Shown: positions 33,832-43,190, counted from the first letter of the stretch. The stretch is 64,000 nucleotides of DNA from Ottowia flava (GCF_042680565.1 NZ_JBHUEJ010000002.1:111377-175376), one strand, 5' to 3'. The notes: a model not told the origin generated them from the sequence alone. Translations and numbers: made by a program.

Positions 33832-35025
33832 ATGCTCCGCACCACCTCATCCACCCCCAAGCGTTCCCACGACACCTTGCTGATCCACGCTGGGCGTGAC
33901 CCAGGAGCGCATTCGGGCATGGTCAACACGCCCATCTTTCGTGGCTCGACCATCCTGTCCAACTCGCTCGAGGAATGGGAGTCGCGCAAGCAGCCCGACA
34001 ACCCCATGGCTTCCTACGGCCGATTCGGCACGCCGACCACGCGCGCCTTCGAATCGGCGCTGGCTCGGCTCGAAGGGGGCTACCAGTCGATCGTGTTTCC
34101 CTCCGGGCTGTCGGCCTGCACCCACAGCCTGCTGGCGATGGTGCGCAGCGGCGACCACGTGCTGCTGAGCGACAGCGTCTACGGCCCGACCCGCGCCTTT
34201 GCGGACCGGGTGCTCACGCGGCTGGGCGTTGCGGTGGAGTATTTCGACCCGTGCATTGGCGCGGGCATCGCGCGCCAGTTGCGGCCCAACACGCGCGTCG
34301 TGTACGTGGAATCGCCGGGCTCCGTCAGCTTCGAGGTGCAGGACGTGCCGGCCATCGCCTATGCCGCCCACACGGTCGATGCGCTGGTGCTGATGGACAA
34401 CACCTGGGCCACGCCGCTGCACTTTCGCGCGTTCGAACATGGCGTGGACGTGTCGATCCAGGCGGCCACCAAGTACATCGTGGGCCACTCAGACGCGCTC
34501 CTCGGCGCTGCCACGGCGAACGAGCGTGCCTGGCCGTTGCTGAAGAACGCTGCGCACGATTTCGGCCAGACCGCCGGCGCCGACGATATCTATCTGGCGC
34601 TGCGCGGGCTGCGCAGCCTGTCGGTCCGCCTGCGCCAGCATGCTGAAAGCGGGCTGCGTCTGGCTGAGTTCCTGCAGTCGCACCCGGCCGTCGCCCAGGT
34701 GCTGCACCCGGCGCTGCCATCGGACCCCGGTCACGCCCTGTGGACGCGCGATTTCACCGGCGCCAGCGGGCTGTTCGCGATCGTGCTGAAGCCGGTCGGC
34801 CGCGACGCCTTGTGCCAACTGTTCGATGCGCTTGAGCTGTTCGGAATAGGCCTGTCCTGGGGCGGGTTTGAAAGCCTTGCCCTGCCGATGGACGCACCGC
34901 TGCGTACGATACGCCCATGGGCTTTTGAAGGACCTCTGATCCGCATCCACGCGGGGCTGGAGGACTGCGACGATCTGATGCGCGACATGGGCCAGGCGCT
35001 GGACTTCATGCGCCGACACGGCTGA
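33832..35025 (+). CDS. metC: Cystathionine beta-lyase (Cys/Met metabolism PLP enzyme)
   Basis: The 397-residue PLP enzyme has the Cys/Met family motifs: TPIFRGSTI, YGRFGTPTTRAFE, FPSGLSACTH, the aspartate-bearing LVLMDNTWATP, and the PLP lysine in SIQAATKYIVGHSDAL. It cleaves cystathionine to homocysteine, pyruvate and ammonia, and homologues act on other sulfur amino acids. It is flanked by a divergent Lrp-type regulator and two Bug receptors, which hints at uptake and breakdown of a sulfur-containing amino acid. TAGACT lies 6 nt before its ATG. Confidence 0.9.
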   Translation: MLRTTSSTPKRSHDTLLIHAGRDPGAHSGMVNTPIFRGSTILSNSLEEWESRKQPDNPMASYGRFGTPTTRAFESALARLEGGYQSIVFPSGLSACTHSLLAMVRSGDHVLLSDSVYGPTRAFADRVLTRLGVAVEYFDPCIGAGIARQLRPNTRVVYVESPGSVSFEVQDVPAIAYAAHTVDALVLMDNTWATPLHFRAFEHGVDVSIQAATKYIVGHSDALLGAATANERAWPLLKNAAHDFGQTAGADDIYLALRGLRSLSVRLRQHAESGLRLAEFLQSHPAVAQVLHPALPSDPGHALWTRDFTGASGLFAIVLKPVGRDALCQLFDALELFGIGLSWGGFESLALPMDAPLRTIRPWAFEGPLIRIHAGLEDCDDLMRDMGQALDFMRRHG

Positions 35026-35073
35026 TCCGCGCGGGCCCATGCCCTGCATTCATTCCCATAAAAGGAGAACAAG

Positions 35074-36063
35074 ATGACTTACTTTTCGCGCAGAACTGCG
35101 CTGGTGGCCGGCGCCGCTGCCGGCATGGCGCTGCTGGGGCCTTCGGCCTGGGCGCAGGGCGCCGACAATTTTCCCAACAAGCCGATCCGCATCATGTACC
35201 CCTTCTCGCCGGGCGGCGGGATGGAGGTGGTGCTGCGCAGCATGGCCGAGCACATGCAGCGCACGCTGGGCCAGCCGGTGATCGTCGACAACCGCACGGG
35301 TGCCGGTGGGTCGATCGCCGCCAACGCCGCCGCCACCGCCGCGCCCGACGGCTACACGCTGTTCGTCGGGCCGGTCGGCATCATGGCGATCACGCCGCAA
35401 CTGCGCAAGCTGCCTTACGACGCGCAAAAGGACTTGATTCCGGTGGCCAAGCTGTCCGAATTCAACAGCGTCTACATCGTGGCCAACAGCCTGCCGGTCA
35501 AGACGCTGCCCGAGTTCATCGCCTACGCCAAGGCCCATCCGGGCAAGGTGACCTTCGCCTCGTCGGGTGTTGGCTCTCAGGTGCACCTGGCCGGTGAAAT
35601 CCTGCAGAAGAACTGGGGCATCAAGATGACGCACGTGCCCTACAAGGGCGCGGCCGACATCACCACCGACCTGCTGGCCGGGCGGGTGGACATGAGCATC
35701 GACGTGACGATGCTGCAGTACGTGAAGAGTGGCCGCGCACGCCTGCTCGCGGTGCAGTACCCGAAGCGCCTGCCCGACTTCCCGAACGTGCCCACGGTGG
35801 TCGAATCGGGCGTGCCCAGTCCGGGCACCGGCGGCACCTGGTTCGGGGCCTTCGCGCCCAAGGGCACACCGGCGCCGGTGGTCGACAAGCTGTCTGCCGC
35901 GTTCGAGGCCGCCCTTCAACAGCCGGATGTGGCCACACGCATGCACCCCTACGCCATGGAGCCCGCGTACGCCGGCCCGGCGGCGTTCAAGAAGCAATGG
36001 GACCACGACTACGCGCAGTACGGCAAGGTCATCCGCGAACAGAACATCAAACTGGAGAACTGA
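35074..36063 (+). CDS. Bug-family (TctC) periplasmic receptor, paralogue B
   Basis: The 329-residue protein has a signal peptide (SRRTALVAGAAAGMALLGPS up to AWAQG) and the same motifs as paralogue A: NKPIRIMYPFSPGGGME, VDNRTGAGGSIAAN, DGYTLFVGPVG, HVPYKGAADITTDL. AAAGGAGAA at 35060-35068 is the ribosome site. It starts 48 bp after metC and ends 3 bp before the acyl-CoA synthetase gene, so metC, the receptor and the synthetase may form one operon. Confidence 0.9.
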   Translation: MTYFSRRTALVAGAAAGMALLGPSAWAQGADNFPNKPIRIMYPFSPGGGMEVVLRSMAEHMQRTLGQPVIVDNRTGAGGSIAANAAATAAPDGYTLFVGPVGIMAITPQLRKLPYDAQKDLIPVAKLSEFNSVYIVANSLPVKTLPEFIAYAKAHPGKVTFASSGVGSQVHLAGEILQKNWGIKMTHVPYKGAADITTDLLAGRVDMSIDVTMLQYVKSGRARLLAVQYPKRLPDFPNVPTVVESGVPSPGTGGTWFGAFAPKGTPAPVVDKLSAAFEAALQQPDVATRMHPYAMEPAYAGPAAFKKQWDHDYAQYGKVIREQNIKLEN

Positions 36064-36066
36064 GAC

Positions 36067-38202
36067 ATGGAGCAAGCCGTGACCGCCCCCTCGATCGAGG
36101 CGGTGCGCTGCGCCCTCGACCCCCGAGGTGTGGCGATTCTGGGTGCGTCGGACGACGTGATGAAGTGGGGCGGCAGCATCCTGAATCTGCTGCGCAAGTT
36201 CAAGTACCCCGGAGCGATCTACCCCGTCAATCCGCGCGCGGACACCGTGCAGGGCCTCAAGGCCTACCCGAGCGTGAGCGCGATCGGTCAACCTGTGGAT
36301 GTGGCCGTCATCGTGGTGCCGCAGGCGCTCACGCTGGCCGCGTTCAAGGATTGCGCCAAGGCGGGCGTGAAGGTGGTGCTCATGGTCACCTCGCAATTCG
36401 CCGAAAGTGGTGCGGAAGGCGCGGCGCTGCAGGAGCAGTTGCTGCAGGTGGCTCGGCGCGCGGGCATGCGCATCATCGGCCCCAACTGCATGGGCTACTT
36501 CAGCAGCCACAACGACCTGTGCCTGCTCAACGCGCAGGCGCTGATGCGCAACGACGTCCTCATCAAGGGCAATATCGCGCTGATCAGTCAGAGCGGCGCG
36601 CTGGCCGGCGCCATGCTGGCACGAGCCTACGACCTGGGCGCGGGCTTCAGCTTCTGCGTGTCGCTAGGCAACCAGGCGGATCTGGAGGTGTGCGACTTCC
36701 TCGAATACGCCATCGCCGACCGAAACTCCCAGGTCATCGCGCTTTACGTAGAAGGCGTCAAGGACGGCGCCCGCTTTCTCGAACTGCTGCGCGCTGCCCG
36801 CGTGGCGGGCAAGCCGGTCTTGGTGGTCAAGGCAGGCCGAACGGCGCTGGGCCAGAAGGCGGTGCAGTCGCACACGGCCAGCCTGGCCGGTGAATTCGGC
36901 GCTTTTGAAGCCAGCGTGCGCCACGCGGGAGCGGTGCTGGTGGACGATTTTCTGGAGCTGGTCGCCCAGGCCGCAGCCTGGGGTCGACTGCCTGCGCCCA
37001 GCGGCCCGCAGGTGGCGGTGCTGTCGGGCTCCGGTGGCGGCGGTGCCGTGGCGAGCGATCTGGTCGGCGAAGCAGGGCTGGAAGCCGCCACGCTGAGCAG
37101 CGAGACGGTGCAGAAGTTGCTCGCGCTCATGCCCGAAGCCGGCGCGCGCCTGCCGTTCGATCTGGGGGCGGTGCCTGCGCCCCAGCGCGCGGGCGACCCG
37201 CAGTGGCTGCGCAAGGTGCTCGACACCATGCTGAGCGATCCCAACGTGGGCGCAGGCCTGTTCCTGATGACCACGATGCCCGAGATGGTGCCCACGGCGC
37301 AGACCGTGGTGGACATCAACCGCGAGTCGTCGAAGCCGGTGGCCTTCGTCAACGCGGCCAGCAGCGCCGGCACCGAAGCCGGCGCTGTGCTCAAGGCGCA
37401 AGGGCTGGTCAACTTTGCCAACATCAAGGAAGCGCTGGCCTACCTGCGCAACCGCCTCGCCTACGCCAGCGCAACGAACGAAGCGCCGGCCGCGCTGCGC
37501 TTTGACGCAGCCGCGGTGCAGCAGGCCGTGGCGGCGTGGCCCGACGGCCTGGTGTCGGAATTCGAGGCCAAGCGCCTGCTGGCTGCGGCCGGCATCCCGA
37601 CCACGCGCGGCGAGTGGGTGCGCAGCGCCGACGACGCCGTGCGTGCCGCCGCCGCCATCAGCTACCCGGTGGTCATGAAGCTCATGTCCGCGCAGATCAG
37701 CCACAAGAGCGACGTCGGCGGCGTGGTGCTGGGCGTGGCCGACGAGGCCGCGGTGCGCCAGCAGTTCGTCGCGCTGGAGCAGGCCACGGGCCGCGTGCCC
37801 GGCGCGCAGTTCGACGGCGTGCTGGTGCAGCAGCAGGTGCGCGCCGATGCCGAGCTGTTGATCGGTACGCACTGGGACGCGCAGTTCGGCGCCATGCTGA
37901 CCATTGGCCTGGGCGGCACGCTGGTCGAGCTGCTGAAGGACACCGCGCTGCTGCCGGCCAATGCCGGGCCGCAAGCGATCCGCCGCGCCATCGAGGGCTT
38001 GCGCCTGTACCCGCTGTTGACGGGCTACCGTGGCAAGCCGCCCGTCAACGTGGACGCGTTGGTCGATCTGGCGCTGCGCTTCGGTCAGCTGGCCACGCTG
38101 CTGGGGCCGCGTCTGGCGGAGTGCGAGGCCAACCCCGTCATGGCGCGGGGCGATACGGTCGTTGTGGCCGATGCGCGCGCCGTGTGGCAAGCCGCAGCCT
38201 GA
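36067..38202 (+). CDS. Acyl-CoA synthetase (NDP-forming)
   Basis: The 711-residue protein has the ADP-forming acetyl-CoA synthetase layout: CoA-binding domain (LDPRGVAILGASDDVMKWGG, VNPRADTVQGLKAYPS), succinyl-CoA-ligase-like domains with the phospho-histidine segment QSHTASLAGE, and a C-terminal ATP-grasp domain (SYPVVMKLMSAQISHKSDVG, LIGTHWDAQFGAMLTIGLGG). It would join an acid to CoA with ATP or GTP. It precedes an enoyl-CoA hydratase gene, so the imported acid is probably activated here and then processed by a beta-oxidation-like step. Confidence 0.88.
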   Translation: MEQAVTAPSIEAVRCALDPRGVAILGASDDVMKWGGSILNLLRKFKYPGAIYPVNPRADTVQGLKAYPSVSAIGQPVDVAVIVVPQALTLAAFKDCAKAGVKVVLMVTSQFAESGAEGAALQEQLLQVARRAGMRIIGPNCMGYFSSHNDLCLLNAQALMRNDVLIKGNIALISQSGALAGAMLARAYDLGAGFSFCVSLGNQADLEVCDFLEYAIADRNSQVIALYVEGVKDGARFLELLRAARVAGKPVLVVKAGRTALGQKAVQSHTASLAGEFGAFEASVRHAGAVLVDDFLELVAQAAAWGRLPAPSGPQVAVLSGSGGGGAVASDLVGEAGLEAATLSSETVQKLLALMPEAGARLPFDLGAVPAPQRAGDPQWLRKVLDTMLSDPNVGAGLFLMTTMPEMVPTAQTVVDINRESSKPVAFVNAASSAGTEAGAVLKAQGLVNFANIKEALAYLRNRLAYASATNEAPAALRFDAAAVQQAVAAWPDGLVSEFEAKRLLAAAGIPTTRGEWVRSADDAVRAAAAISYPVVMKLMSAQISHKSDVGGVVLGVADEAAVRQQFVALEQATGRVPGAQFDGVLVQQQVRADAELLIGTHWDAQFGAMLTIGLGGTLVELLKDTALLPANAGPQAIRRAIEGLRLYPLLTGYRGKPPVNVDALVDLALRFGQLATLLGPRLAECEANPVMARGDTVVVADARAVWQAAA

Positions 38203-38215
38203 TCGGAATTGCACC

Positions 38216-38278
38216 AAATTTGAACGAAATCGGCCGCTGGCCCTACGGGGATCTGCGCGGCCAGCTATCAAAACCATT
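38216..38278 (-). repeat. Dispersed 60-66 bp element, copy 12 (intergenic)
   Basis: On the minus strand: TTTTGATAGCTGGCCGCGC, CCGTAGGGCCAGCGG, CCGATTTCGTTCAAAT. It occupies most of the gap between the acyl-CoA synthetase and enoyl-CoA hydratase genes. Confidence 0.9.
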
Positions 38279-38299
38279 GCATCGACTGGACATCACCGT

Positions 38300-39037
38300 A
38301 TGACACTTCCGATCACCTACGAAGCCAGGGGCCGCGTCGCCCACATCACGCTGCGCCGGCCTGAGCGCCGCAACGCGCTCAACGCCGAGATGAGTTCGCT
38401 GCTCAATGAATATTGGTTGCGCTTTGCCGCCAGCGATGAGCGCGTCGCGCTGCTGAGCGCCGAAGGCGACCATTTCTGTGCCGGCGTGGACGTCAGCGAC
38501 CCGTCCAAGGAAGCCTGGAAAGGCGTGCCCAACGTCGGCGTCAAGCTGGAAAAGCCGTTGATCAGCGCCGTGCAAGGCTGGGCGGTGGGCGCGGGCTTCA
38601 CGCTGACCATGATGAGCGACCTGTGCATCGTCGACGACACCGCGCAGTTCATGTTCCCAGAGGCCAAGCTTGGCCTGTTCGGCGGCATCACGGCGGGCCT
38701 GGTGTCGCGCATCCCACAGAAGGTCGCGCTCGAATTCCTGATGCTGGGCGAGCCGCTGCCCGCAGCGCGTGCCTACGAGGTCGGCCTGGTCAACCGCGTG
38801 ACGGCCAAGGGCGGCGCGCACGCGGCTGCGCTGGAGTGGGCCGAACGCCTCGCGGACGCCGCACCGCTGGTGATCCAGACCATCAAGCGCGCCACGCTGG
38901 AAACCCTGCCCAAGTCACCGGCCGAGATCGCCTACCCGCAAATGGGCTACCTGACCGAGATCGCCCAAAGCGACGACTACAAGGAGGGCGTGGCCGCGTT
39001 CAAGGAAAAGCGCAAAGCGGACTTCAAGGGCCGTTGA
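38300..39037 (+). CDS. Enoyl-CoA hydratase/isomerase family protein
   Basis: The 245-residue protein starts at ATG 38300, where the crotonase fold begins (MTLPITYEARGRVAHITLRR). It has NALNAEM, the oxyanion-hole segments GDHFCAGVDVSD and AVQGWAVGAGFTLTMMSDL, and AQFMFPEAKLGLFGG with a glutamate in the region of the catalytic acid. It would hydrate or isomerise an enoyl-CoA made by the preceding synthetase and a dehydrogenase elsewhere. Confidence 0.88.
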   Translation: MTLPITYEARGRVAHITLRRPERRNALNAEMSSLLNEYWLRFAASDERVALLSAEGDHFCAGVDVSDPSKEAWKGVPNVGVKLEKPLISAVQGWAVGAGFTLTMMSDLCIVDDTAQFMFPEAKLGLFGGITAGLVSRIPQKVALEFLMLGEPLPAARAYEVGLVNRVTAKGGAHAAALEWAERLADAAPLVIQTIKRATLETLPKSPAEIAYPQMGYLTEIAQSDDYKEGVAAFKEKRKADFKGR

Positions 39038-39045
39038 GTCGCCAC

Positions 39046-39072
39046 GCCTGCGCACTCAGCGCGCGCGCAGGC
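39046..39072 (+). terminator. Hairpin after the enoyl-CoA hydratase gene
   Basis: GCCTGCGC (39046-39053) and GCGCAGGC (39065-39072) form an 8-bp stem, 9 bp after the stop codon. No T-run follows, so it is a weak or Rho-assisted terminator candidate. Confidence 0.4.
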
Positions 39073-39121
39073 ACAAACACCCACCCGGGCCGATGCATTC
39101 GCCGCGGCCGATAATGGTCTG

Positions 39122-39730
39122 GTGACATTGCCAGATCAAGCCCTCGCGGCCACGAACACCCCGGGCCGCCCCACCGTTAACGTCTCGGTGCTGATGCGCC
39201 GCGTGGCCAACCATGGCGCTGCCGCGCGGTGGCAGGCGTGGCGCTGGGTGCTGGACGATGTGGTGCCCCAGCAGCCGCAGCACGGCGACGCACCGCGCCT
39301 TTTGGTGGACAACGACAGCGGCGCCAGTTGGGTCTTCCCGGGCTTTTGCGTCACGCTCTACCGCGACGACGCCGAAGGCTATTACCTGAACGCCTCGTCG
39401 CCCGCGCCCGGCTGGTTCGTGATGTGGCGCATGGAAGACGGGCCGGACGGCGAGCCCTTCCCGCAGCCTCAGGCGGTGAGCCTGAGTTACCACGACGCGG
39501 GCCGCTGGCTGGACGCGCAGGAAACGGTCGAGCAGGTGCCGGCAACCCCCGACGTGGTGGACTGGATCAGCGCGTTTGCGCGGGCCCACTACCAGGCCGA
39601 GCCCAAGCGCCGCGCGCGGCCGCAAAGCTTTCAGCCGCTGCAGGACCGCTTTGGCAACCCGGCGCGCGTGTCCACTGGCGAAAAGCGCCGTGGTGGCGGC
39701 GGCAGTGGAGGGGCTTCGCATGGCGGATGA
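39122..39730 (+). CDS. DUF3305 protein of the formate dehydrogenase locus
   Basis: The 202-residue protein begins at GTG 39122 and contains the DUF3305 core (VNVSVLMRRVANHGAAARWQ, GFCVTLYRDDAEGYYLNASS, PGWFVMWRMEDG, ALSYHDAGRWLDAQE-like). DUF3305 and DUF3306 genes lie at the front of respiratory formate dehydrogenase loci in many proteobacteria, suggesting a maturation role; the mechanism is unknown. GATAAT at 39110-39115 lies 6 nt before the GTG with no ribosome site. Its end overlaps the next gene by 11 bp. Confidence 0.85.
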   Translation: MTLPDQALAATNTPGRPTVNVSVLMRRVANHGAAARWQAWRWVLDDVVPQQPQHGDAPRLLVDNDSGASWVFPGFCVTLYRDDAEGYYLNASSPAPGWFVMWRMEDGPDGEPFPQPQAVSLSYHDAGRWLDAQETVEQVPATPDVVDWISAFARAHYQAEPKRRARPQSFQPLQDRFGNPARVSTGEKRRGGGGSGGASHGG

Positions 39731-40508
39731 AGGATTTCTGGGTCGCTGGTCGCGGCGCAAGCAGGGCGCGCGTGAAGGGCAGGTGCTGCAGGAGCCGGCG
39801 CGTGCTGAACCCGCAACCGCCGCGCCTGCCGTGCCAGCAGTCGGACAGCGCCCTGATGACGGCGCGGTCGCGGCGCTGACGCCGGCGGCGCCCGCTGCAG
39901 ATGCGCCACCGGCCGAGGCACCGCCCGAACTGACGCGGCAGGACGTGGCGAAGCTCACGCGCGAGTCGGATTACAGCGCCTTCGTGGCGCGCTCGGTTTC
40001 GCCCGAGGTGCGCAACGCGGCGATGCGCAAGCTGTTTTCCGACCCGCACTTCAACGTGATGGACGGGCTCGATATCTATATCGACGATTACTCCAACCCG
40101 ACGCCAATGCCCGCCAGCATGCTGGGTCAGCTGGCGAGCGCACGCTTCATGAACCTGGTTGACGCGCCCGAAGGCGAGGTTGACACGGGCCAGCTGCGCG
40201 GCGGGGATGGCGCTGAAAAGCTTCAAAAAGAGGAGCTGCCAGCGCAGATGGGTGTAGGGCTGGAGGCCAATTCTGTTGAAAATTCGCAAGCTGCGGCGAC
40301 CACCCCGTTGACAGGACGGGAACGCACAGGTGAAGCGGCCGTTGAGGCCCCCGGTGTGGCACCATCGGTCCTATGCAACGATTTACCTACCTTGCCCGAG
40401 GCCGCTGCGCCGCAGGCGCCTGCCGGGGGCGCCCATGCCGACGCTGATCTGCGACTGCAACAGCACGATGCCGCTGGACGCCCGGCGCATCGGCCAGGCA
40501 CTGAATGA
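39720..40508 (+). CDS. DUF3306 protein with repeat-derived C-terminal extension
   Basis: ATG 39720 starts a 262-residue protein beginning MADEGFLGRWSRRKQGARE, typical of DUF3306, with LTRESDYSAFVARSVSPEVRNAAMRKLFSDPHFNV (residues about 80-110) as the conserved centre. From about residue 167 the sequence (LQKEELPAQMGVGLEANSVE) is dispersed-repeat copy 18, and the remaining 70 residues look unconserved. It overlaps the next gene by 74 bp, which is unusual and may result from repeat insertion shifting the original stop. Confidence 0.8.
   Translation: MADEGFLGRWSRRKQGAREGQVLQEPARAEPATAAPAVPAVGQRPDDGAVAALTPAAPAADAPPAEAPPELTRQDVAKLTRESDYSAFVARSVSPEVRNAAMRKLFSDPHFNVMDGLDIYIDDYSNPTPMPASMLGQLASARFMNLVDAPEGEVDTGQLRGGDGAEKLQKEELPAQMGVGLEANSVENSQAAATTPLTGRERTGEAAVEAPGVAPSVLCNDLPTLPEAAAPQAPAGGAHADADLRLQQHDAAGRPAHRPGTE
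40220..40283 (+). repeat. Dispersed element, copy 18 in text (in frame inside the DUF3306 gene)
   Basis: GCTTCAAAAAGAGGAGCTGCC-type left end, GCGCAGATGGGTGTAGGGC, then GGAGGCCAATTCTGTTGAAA. It is closest to the acnA copy and is read in a third sense frame (GAG-CTG-CCA). Confidence 0.88.
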
Positions 40509-42576
40509 AAGCCTGACGCCGCACAGCACCCTGTGCCGGCGCGAGGCGCCCGACTTTCAGCGCGCGCTGGCCAGCGGCGAACTTGTCACCGTCGCCTGCA
40601 CGCAGGAGCAGCGCCTGTTCAGCGAACTGGCCGAACAGACCGAAGGCGCGGCGGCCGGCGTGCCCATCCGCTTCGTCAACATCCGTGAAACCGGCGGCTG
40701 GAGCCGCGATGCCGCGCAGGCCACACCCAAGATGGCCGCGCTGCTGGCGGCCGCGCGCCTGCCGGCACCGCAGCCGGTGGCCACCGTGACCTACCGCAGC
40801 GCGGGGCGGTTGCTGATCATCGGCCCCGTCGACGCGGCCGAGCGCGCTGCGGCGCTGGTGCAGGACGTGCTGGACGTCACCGTGTTCAGCACCGGCGCCG
40901 GCAACGCCGGTGGCGCGCAGGACCGCCGCTGGCCGGTGCTGGCGGGGCAGTTGCAGTCGCTCACCGGCTGGCTGGGCGCGTTTGACATCGGCTGGCGCGC
41001 CAACAACCCGATCGATCTGGACCTGTGCACGCGCTGCAACGCCTGCATCGCCGCCTGTCCGGAAAACGCCATCGGCCTGGATTACCAGATCGACCTGGCG
41101 GCCTGCCAGAACCACCGCGCCTGCGTGGCCGCCTGTGGCAGCGCCGGGGCGATCAATTTCGACCGCGTGGCCGAGGCGCAGACCGAGCGCTTCGACCTGG
41201 TGCTGGACCTGCGCGTAGCCCACGCCACGCCCACCTTCCTGCAACACGCGCTGCCGCAGGGCTACGTGCGCTGGGACGGACGCGATGCGCAGGCGCTGCT
41301 GACGCTGCGCGAGCTGGTGGGCGAATTCGAAAAGCCGCGCTTCTTCCATTACAAGCCGTCGATCTGCGCCCACGCGCGCAACGAGCAAGTGGGCTGCCAG
41401 GCCTGCATCGACATCTGTTCGGCCGAGGCCATCAGCAGCCGCAAGCAAGAGCAGCGCATCCACGTCAACCCGCACCTGTGCGTGGGCTGCGGCGCCTGCA
41501 CCACGGTGTGCCCGACCGGCGCGCTGACCTACGCCTACCCGGGCGCGACCGACATGGGCGCGCAGCTGCGCTCGCTGCTGGGCACGTACGCGCAGGTCGC
41601 GGCGGGCAAGGGCGAAGCGGCCACGCTGCTGCTGCACAGCCAGAACCAGGGCAGGGCGCTGGTCGAAGAACTGGGCCGCGCCGCGCAACTGCGCGTGGCC
41701 CATGGCGTGCCCGCGCACGTGGTCCCGCTCGGCCTGTGGCACACCGCCAGTGTGGGGATCGAGCTGTGGCTCAGCGCCATCGCCTGGGGCGCGCAGCAGG
41801 TGGTGGTGCTGACCACCGACGAAGAAGCGCCGCAGTACCTGGACGGCCTGCGCGCGCAGATGGACGTGGCGCAGACGCTGCTGGCCGGCCTGGGCTACAC
41901 CGGCACGCATTTCAAGCTGGTGCAGGCGCGCACGCCGACCGATCTGGACGCCGAACTGCAGGAGCTGGCCCACACGCGCCAGCGCCGCCCGGCCAGCGCC
42001 GCCACCTTCGCGCCGCAGGCCGACAAGCGCGCCAACCTGTCGCTCGCGCTGGACCACCTGGTGGCGCAGGCGCTGGCCGATCCGCTGCCCGAGGCGATTG
42101 CCTTGCCGGCCGCTTCACCGCTGGGCACCGTGCAGGTCGACAAAGGCCGTTGCACGCTGTGCCTGTCCTGCGTCAGCGCCTGCCCGGCCGGCGCGCTGCT
42201 GGACAACCACGAGCGGCCCGAGCTGCGCTTCATCGAAGCCAACTGCGTGCAGTGCGGCCTGTGCGCAACGACCTGCCCCGAAGACGCCATCACGCTGCAG
42301 CCGCGCCTGTCGCTGGCGCCCGAGCGCAAGCAGGCGCGCGAGCTGAACGCGGCGCAGCCGTGGGGCTGCATTCGCTGCGGCAAGCCGTTTGGCACCGTGC
42401 AGGCGGTCGAGGCGATGCTGGGCCGGCTGGCCGGACACGCCATGTTCCAGGGCGCGGCACTCGAGCGCCTGGAGATGTGCGCCGATTGCCGCGTGGTCGA
42501 CATCTACACCGATGCACAGGAAGTGCGCATCGACCAGGTGCCCGACCGCATTGGCCCCGGAGGGTGGAAACCATGA
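40435..42576 (+). CDS. Poly-[4Fe-4S] ferredoxin-type protein of the formate dehydrogenase locus
   Basis: ATG 40435 is chosen because the conserved part starts MPTLICDCNSTMPLD. The 713-residue protein has six or more cysteine clusters: CTRCNACIAACPENAI, CQNHRACVAACGSAGAI, CQACIDICSAEAIS, CVGCGACTTVCPTGAL, CTLCLSCVSACPAGAL, CVQCGLCATTCPEDAI, and C-x-x-C pairs near the C-terminus. It is cytoplasmic (no signal peptide). Such proteins accompany DUF3306 and TorD-like genes in Fdh loci and may deliver electrons or help assemble the enzyme. Its stop overlaps the next start (ATGA). Confidence 0.85.
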   Translation: MPTLICDCNSTMPLDARRIGQALNESLTPHSTLCRREAPDFQRALASGELVTVACTQEQRLFSELAEQTEGAAAGVPIRFVNIRETGGWSRDAAQATPKMAALLAAARLPAPQPVATVTYRSAGRLLIIGPVDAAERAAALVQDVLDVTVFSTGAGNAGGAQDRRWPVLAGQLQSLTGWLGAFDIGWRANNPIDLDLCTRCNACIAACPENAIGLDYQIDLAACQNHRACVAACGSAGAINFDRVAEAQTERFDLVLDLRVAHATPTFLQHALPQGYVRWDGRDAQALLTLRELVGEFEKPRFFHYKPSICAHARNEQVGCQACIDICSAEAISSRKQEQRIHVNPHLCVGCGACTTVCPTGALTYAYPGATDMGAQLRSLLGTYAQVAAGKGEAATLLLHSQNQGRALVEELGRAAQLRVAHGVPAHVVPLGLWHTASVGIELWLSAIAWGAQQVVVLTTDEEAPQYLDGLRAQMDVAQTLLAGLGYTGTHFKLVQARTPTDLDAELQELAHTRQRRPASAATFAPQADKRANLSLALDHLVAQALADPLPEAIALPAASPLGTVQVDKGRCTLCLSCVSACPAGALLDNHERPELRFIEANCVQCGLCATTCPEDAITLQPRLSLAPERKQARELNAAQPWGCIRCGKPFGTVQAVEAMLGRLAGHAMFQGAALERLEMCADCRVVDIYTDAQEVRIDQVPDRIGPGGWKP

Positions 42577-43190
42577 GCGAACTGCGACTGACCGATGACG
42601 GTCTGGACGAAGAAGTGGCGCGTGCCGAGGTCTACGGCCTGCTGGCGCTGCTGTTCCAGGCGCCGCCGTCCCCTGAGCTGCTGGCCAACCTGCGCCTGGC
42701 CGTGACCGAAGCGCCCGTGCCCGGCGCGTTTCTGGAAGAGCCTTTCCGCCAGTTGGTGGGCGCGGCCCGCGCACGCACCGATGCCGAGATCGCCACCGAG
42801 TACGACGCGCTGTTTGGCGGCGTGGGCAAGCCGGACGTCCTGCCCTACGGCTCGCACTTCATGAGCGGCTTTCTCAACGACAAGCCACTGGCCCAGTTGC
42901 GTGCCGATCTGGCCCAGCTCGGTCTGGGGCGTGACGAGGCCACGGGCAACACGGAAGACCACATCGCCTACCTGTGCGAGGTGATGCGCTACCTGATCGC
43001 CGGCGACGACGTCGCTGTCGCCAACCTGGCGCAGCAACAGCACTTCTATACGCGGCACCTGCAACCGTGGATTGGGCGCTTGGCCGAGCAACTGCGGGAA
43101 CGCCCGGCCGCGCCCTTCTACCAGGCCGTAGGGGATTTCCTGTATGCGTTCGCTGAGGTTGAAGCCCAGGGGTTCGACCTGGTCGAATGA
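42573..43190 (+). CDS. TorD/DmsD-family molecular chaperone
   Basis: The 205-residue all-helical protein begins MSELRLTDDGLDEEVARAEVYGLLALLFQAPP and contains the TorD-family pattern EYDALFGGVGKPDVLPYGSHFMSGFLNDKPLAQLR and DHIAYLCEVMRYLI. These chaperones bind twin-arginine signal peptides of molybdoenzymes and hold export until the cofactor is loaded, here presumably FdhA. It overlaps the ferredoxin gene by 4 bp. Confidence 0.88.
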   Translation: MSELRLTDDGLDEEVARAEVYGLLALLFQAPPSPELLANLRLAVTEAPVPGAFLEEPFRQLVGAARARTDAEIATEYDALFGGVGKPDVLPYGSHFMSGFLNDKPLAQLRADLAQLGLGRDEATGNTEDHIAYLCEVMRYLIAGDDVAVANLAQQQHFYTRHLQPWIGRLAEQLRERPAAPFYQAVGDFLYAFAEVEAQGFDLVE

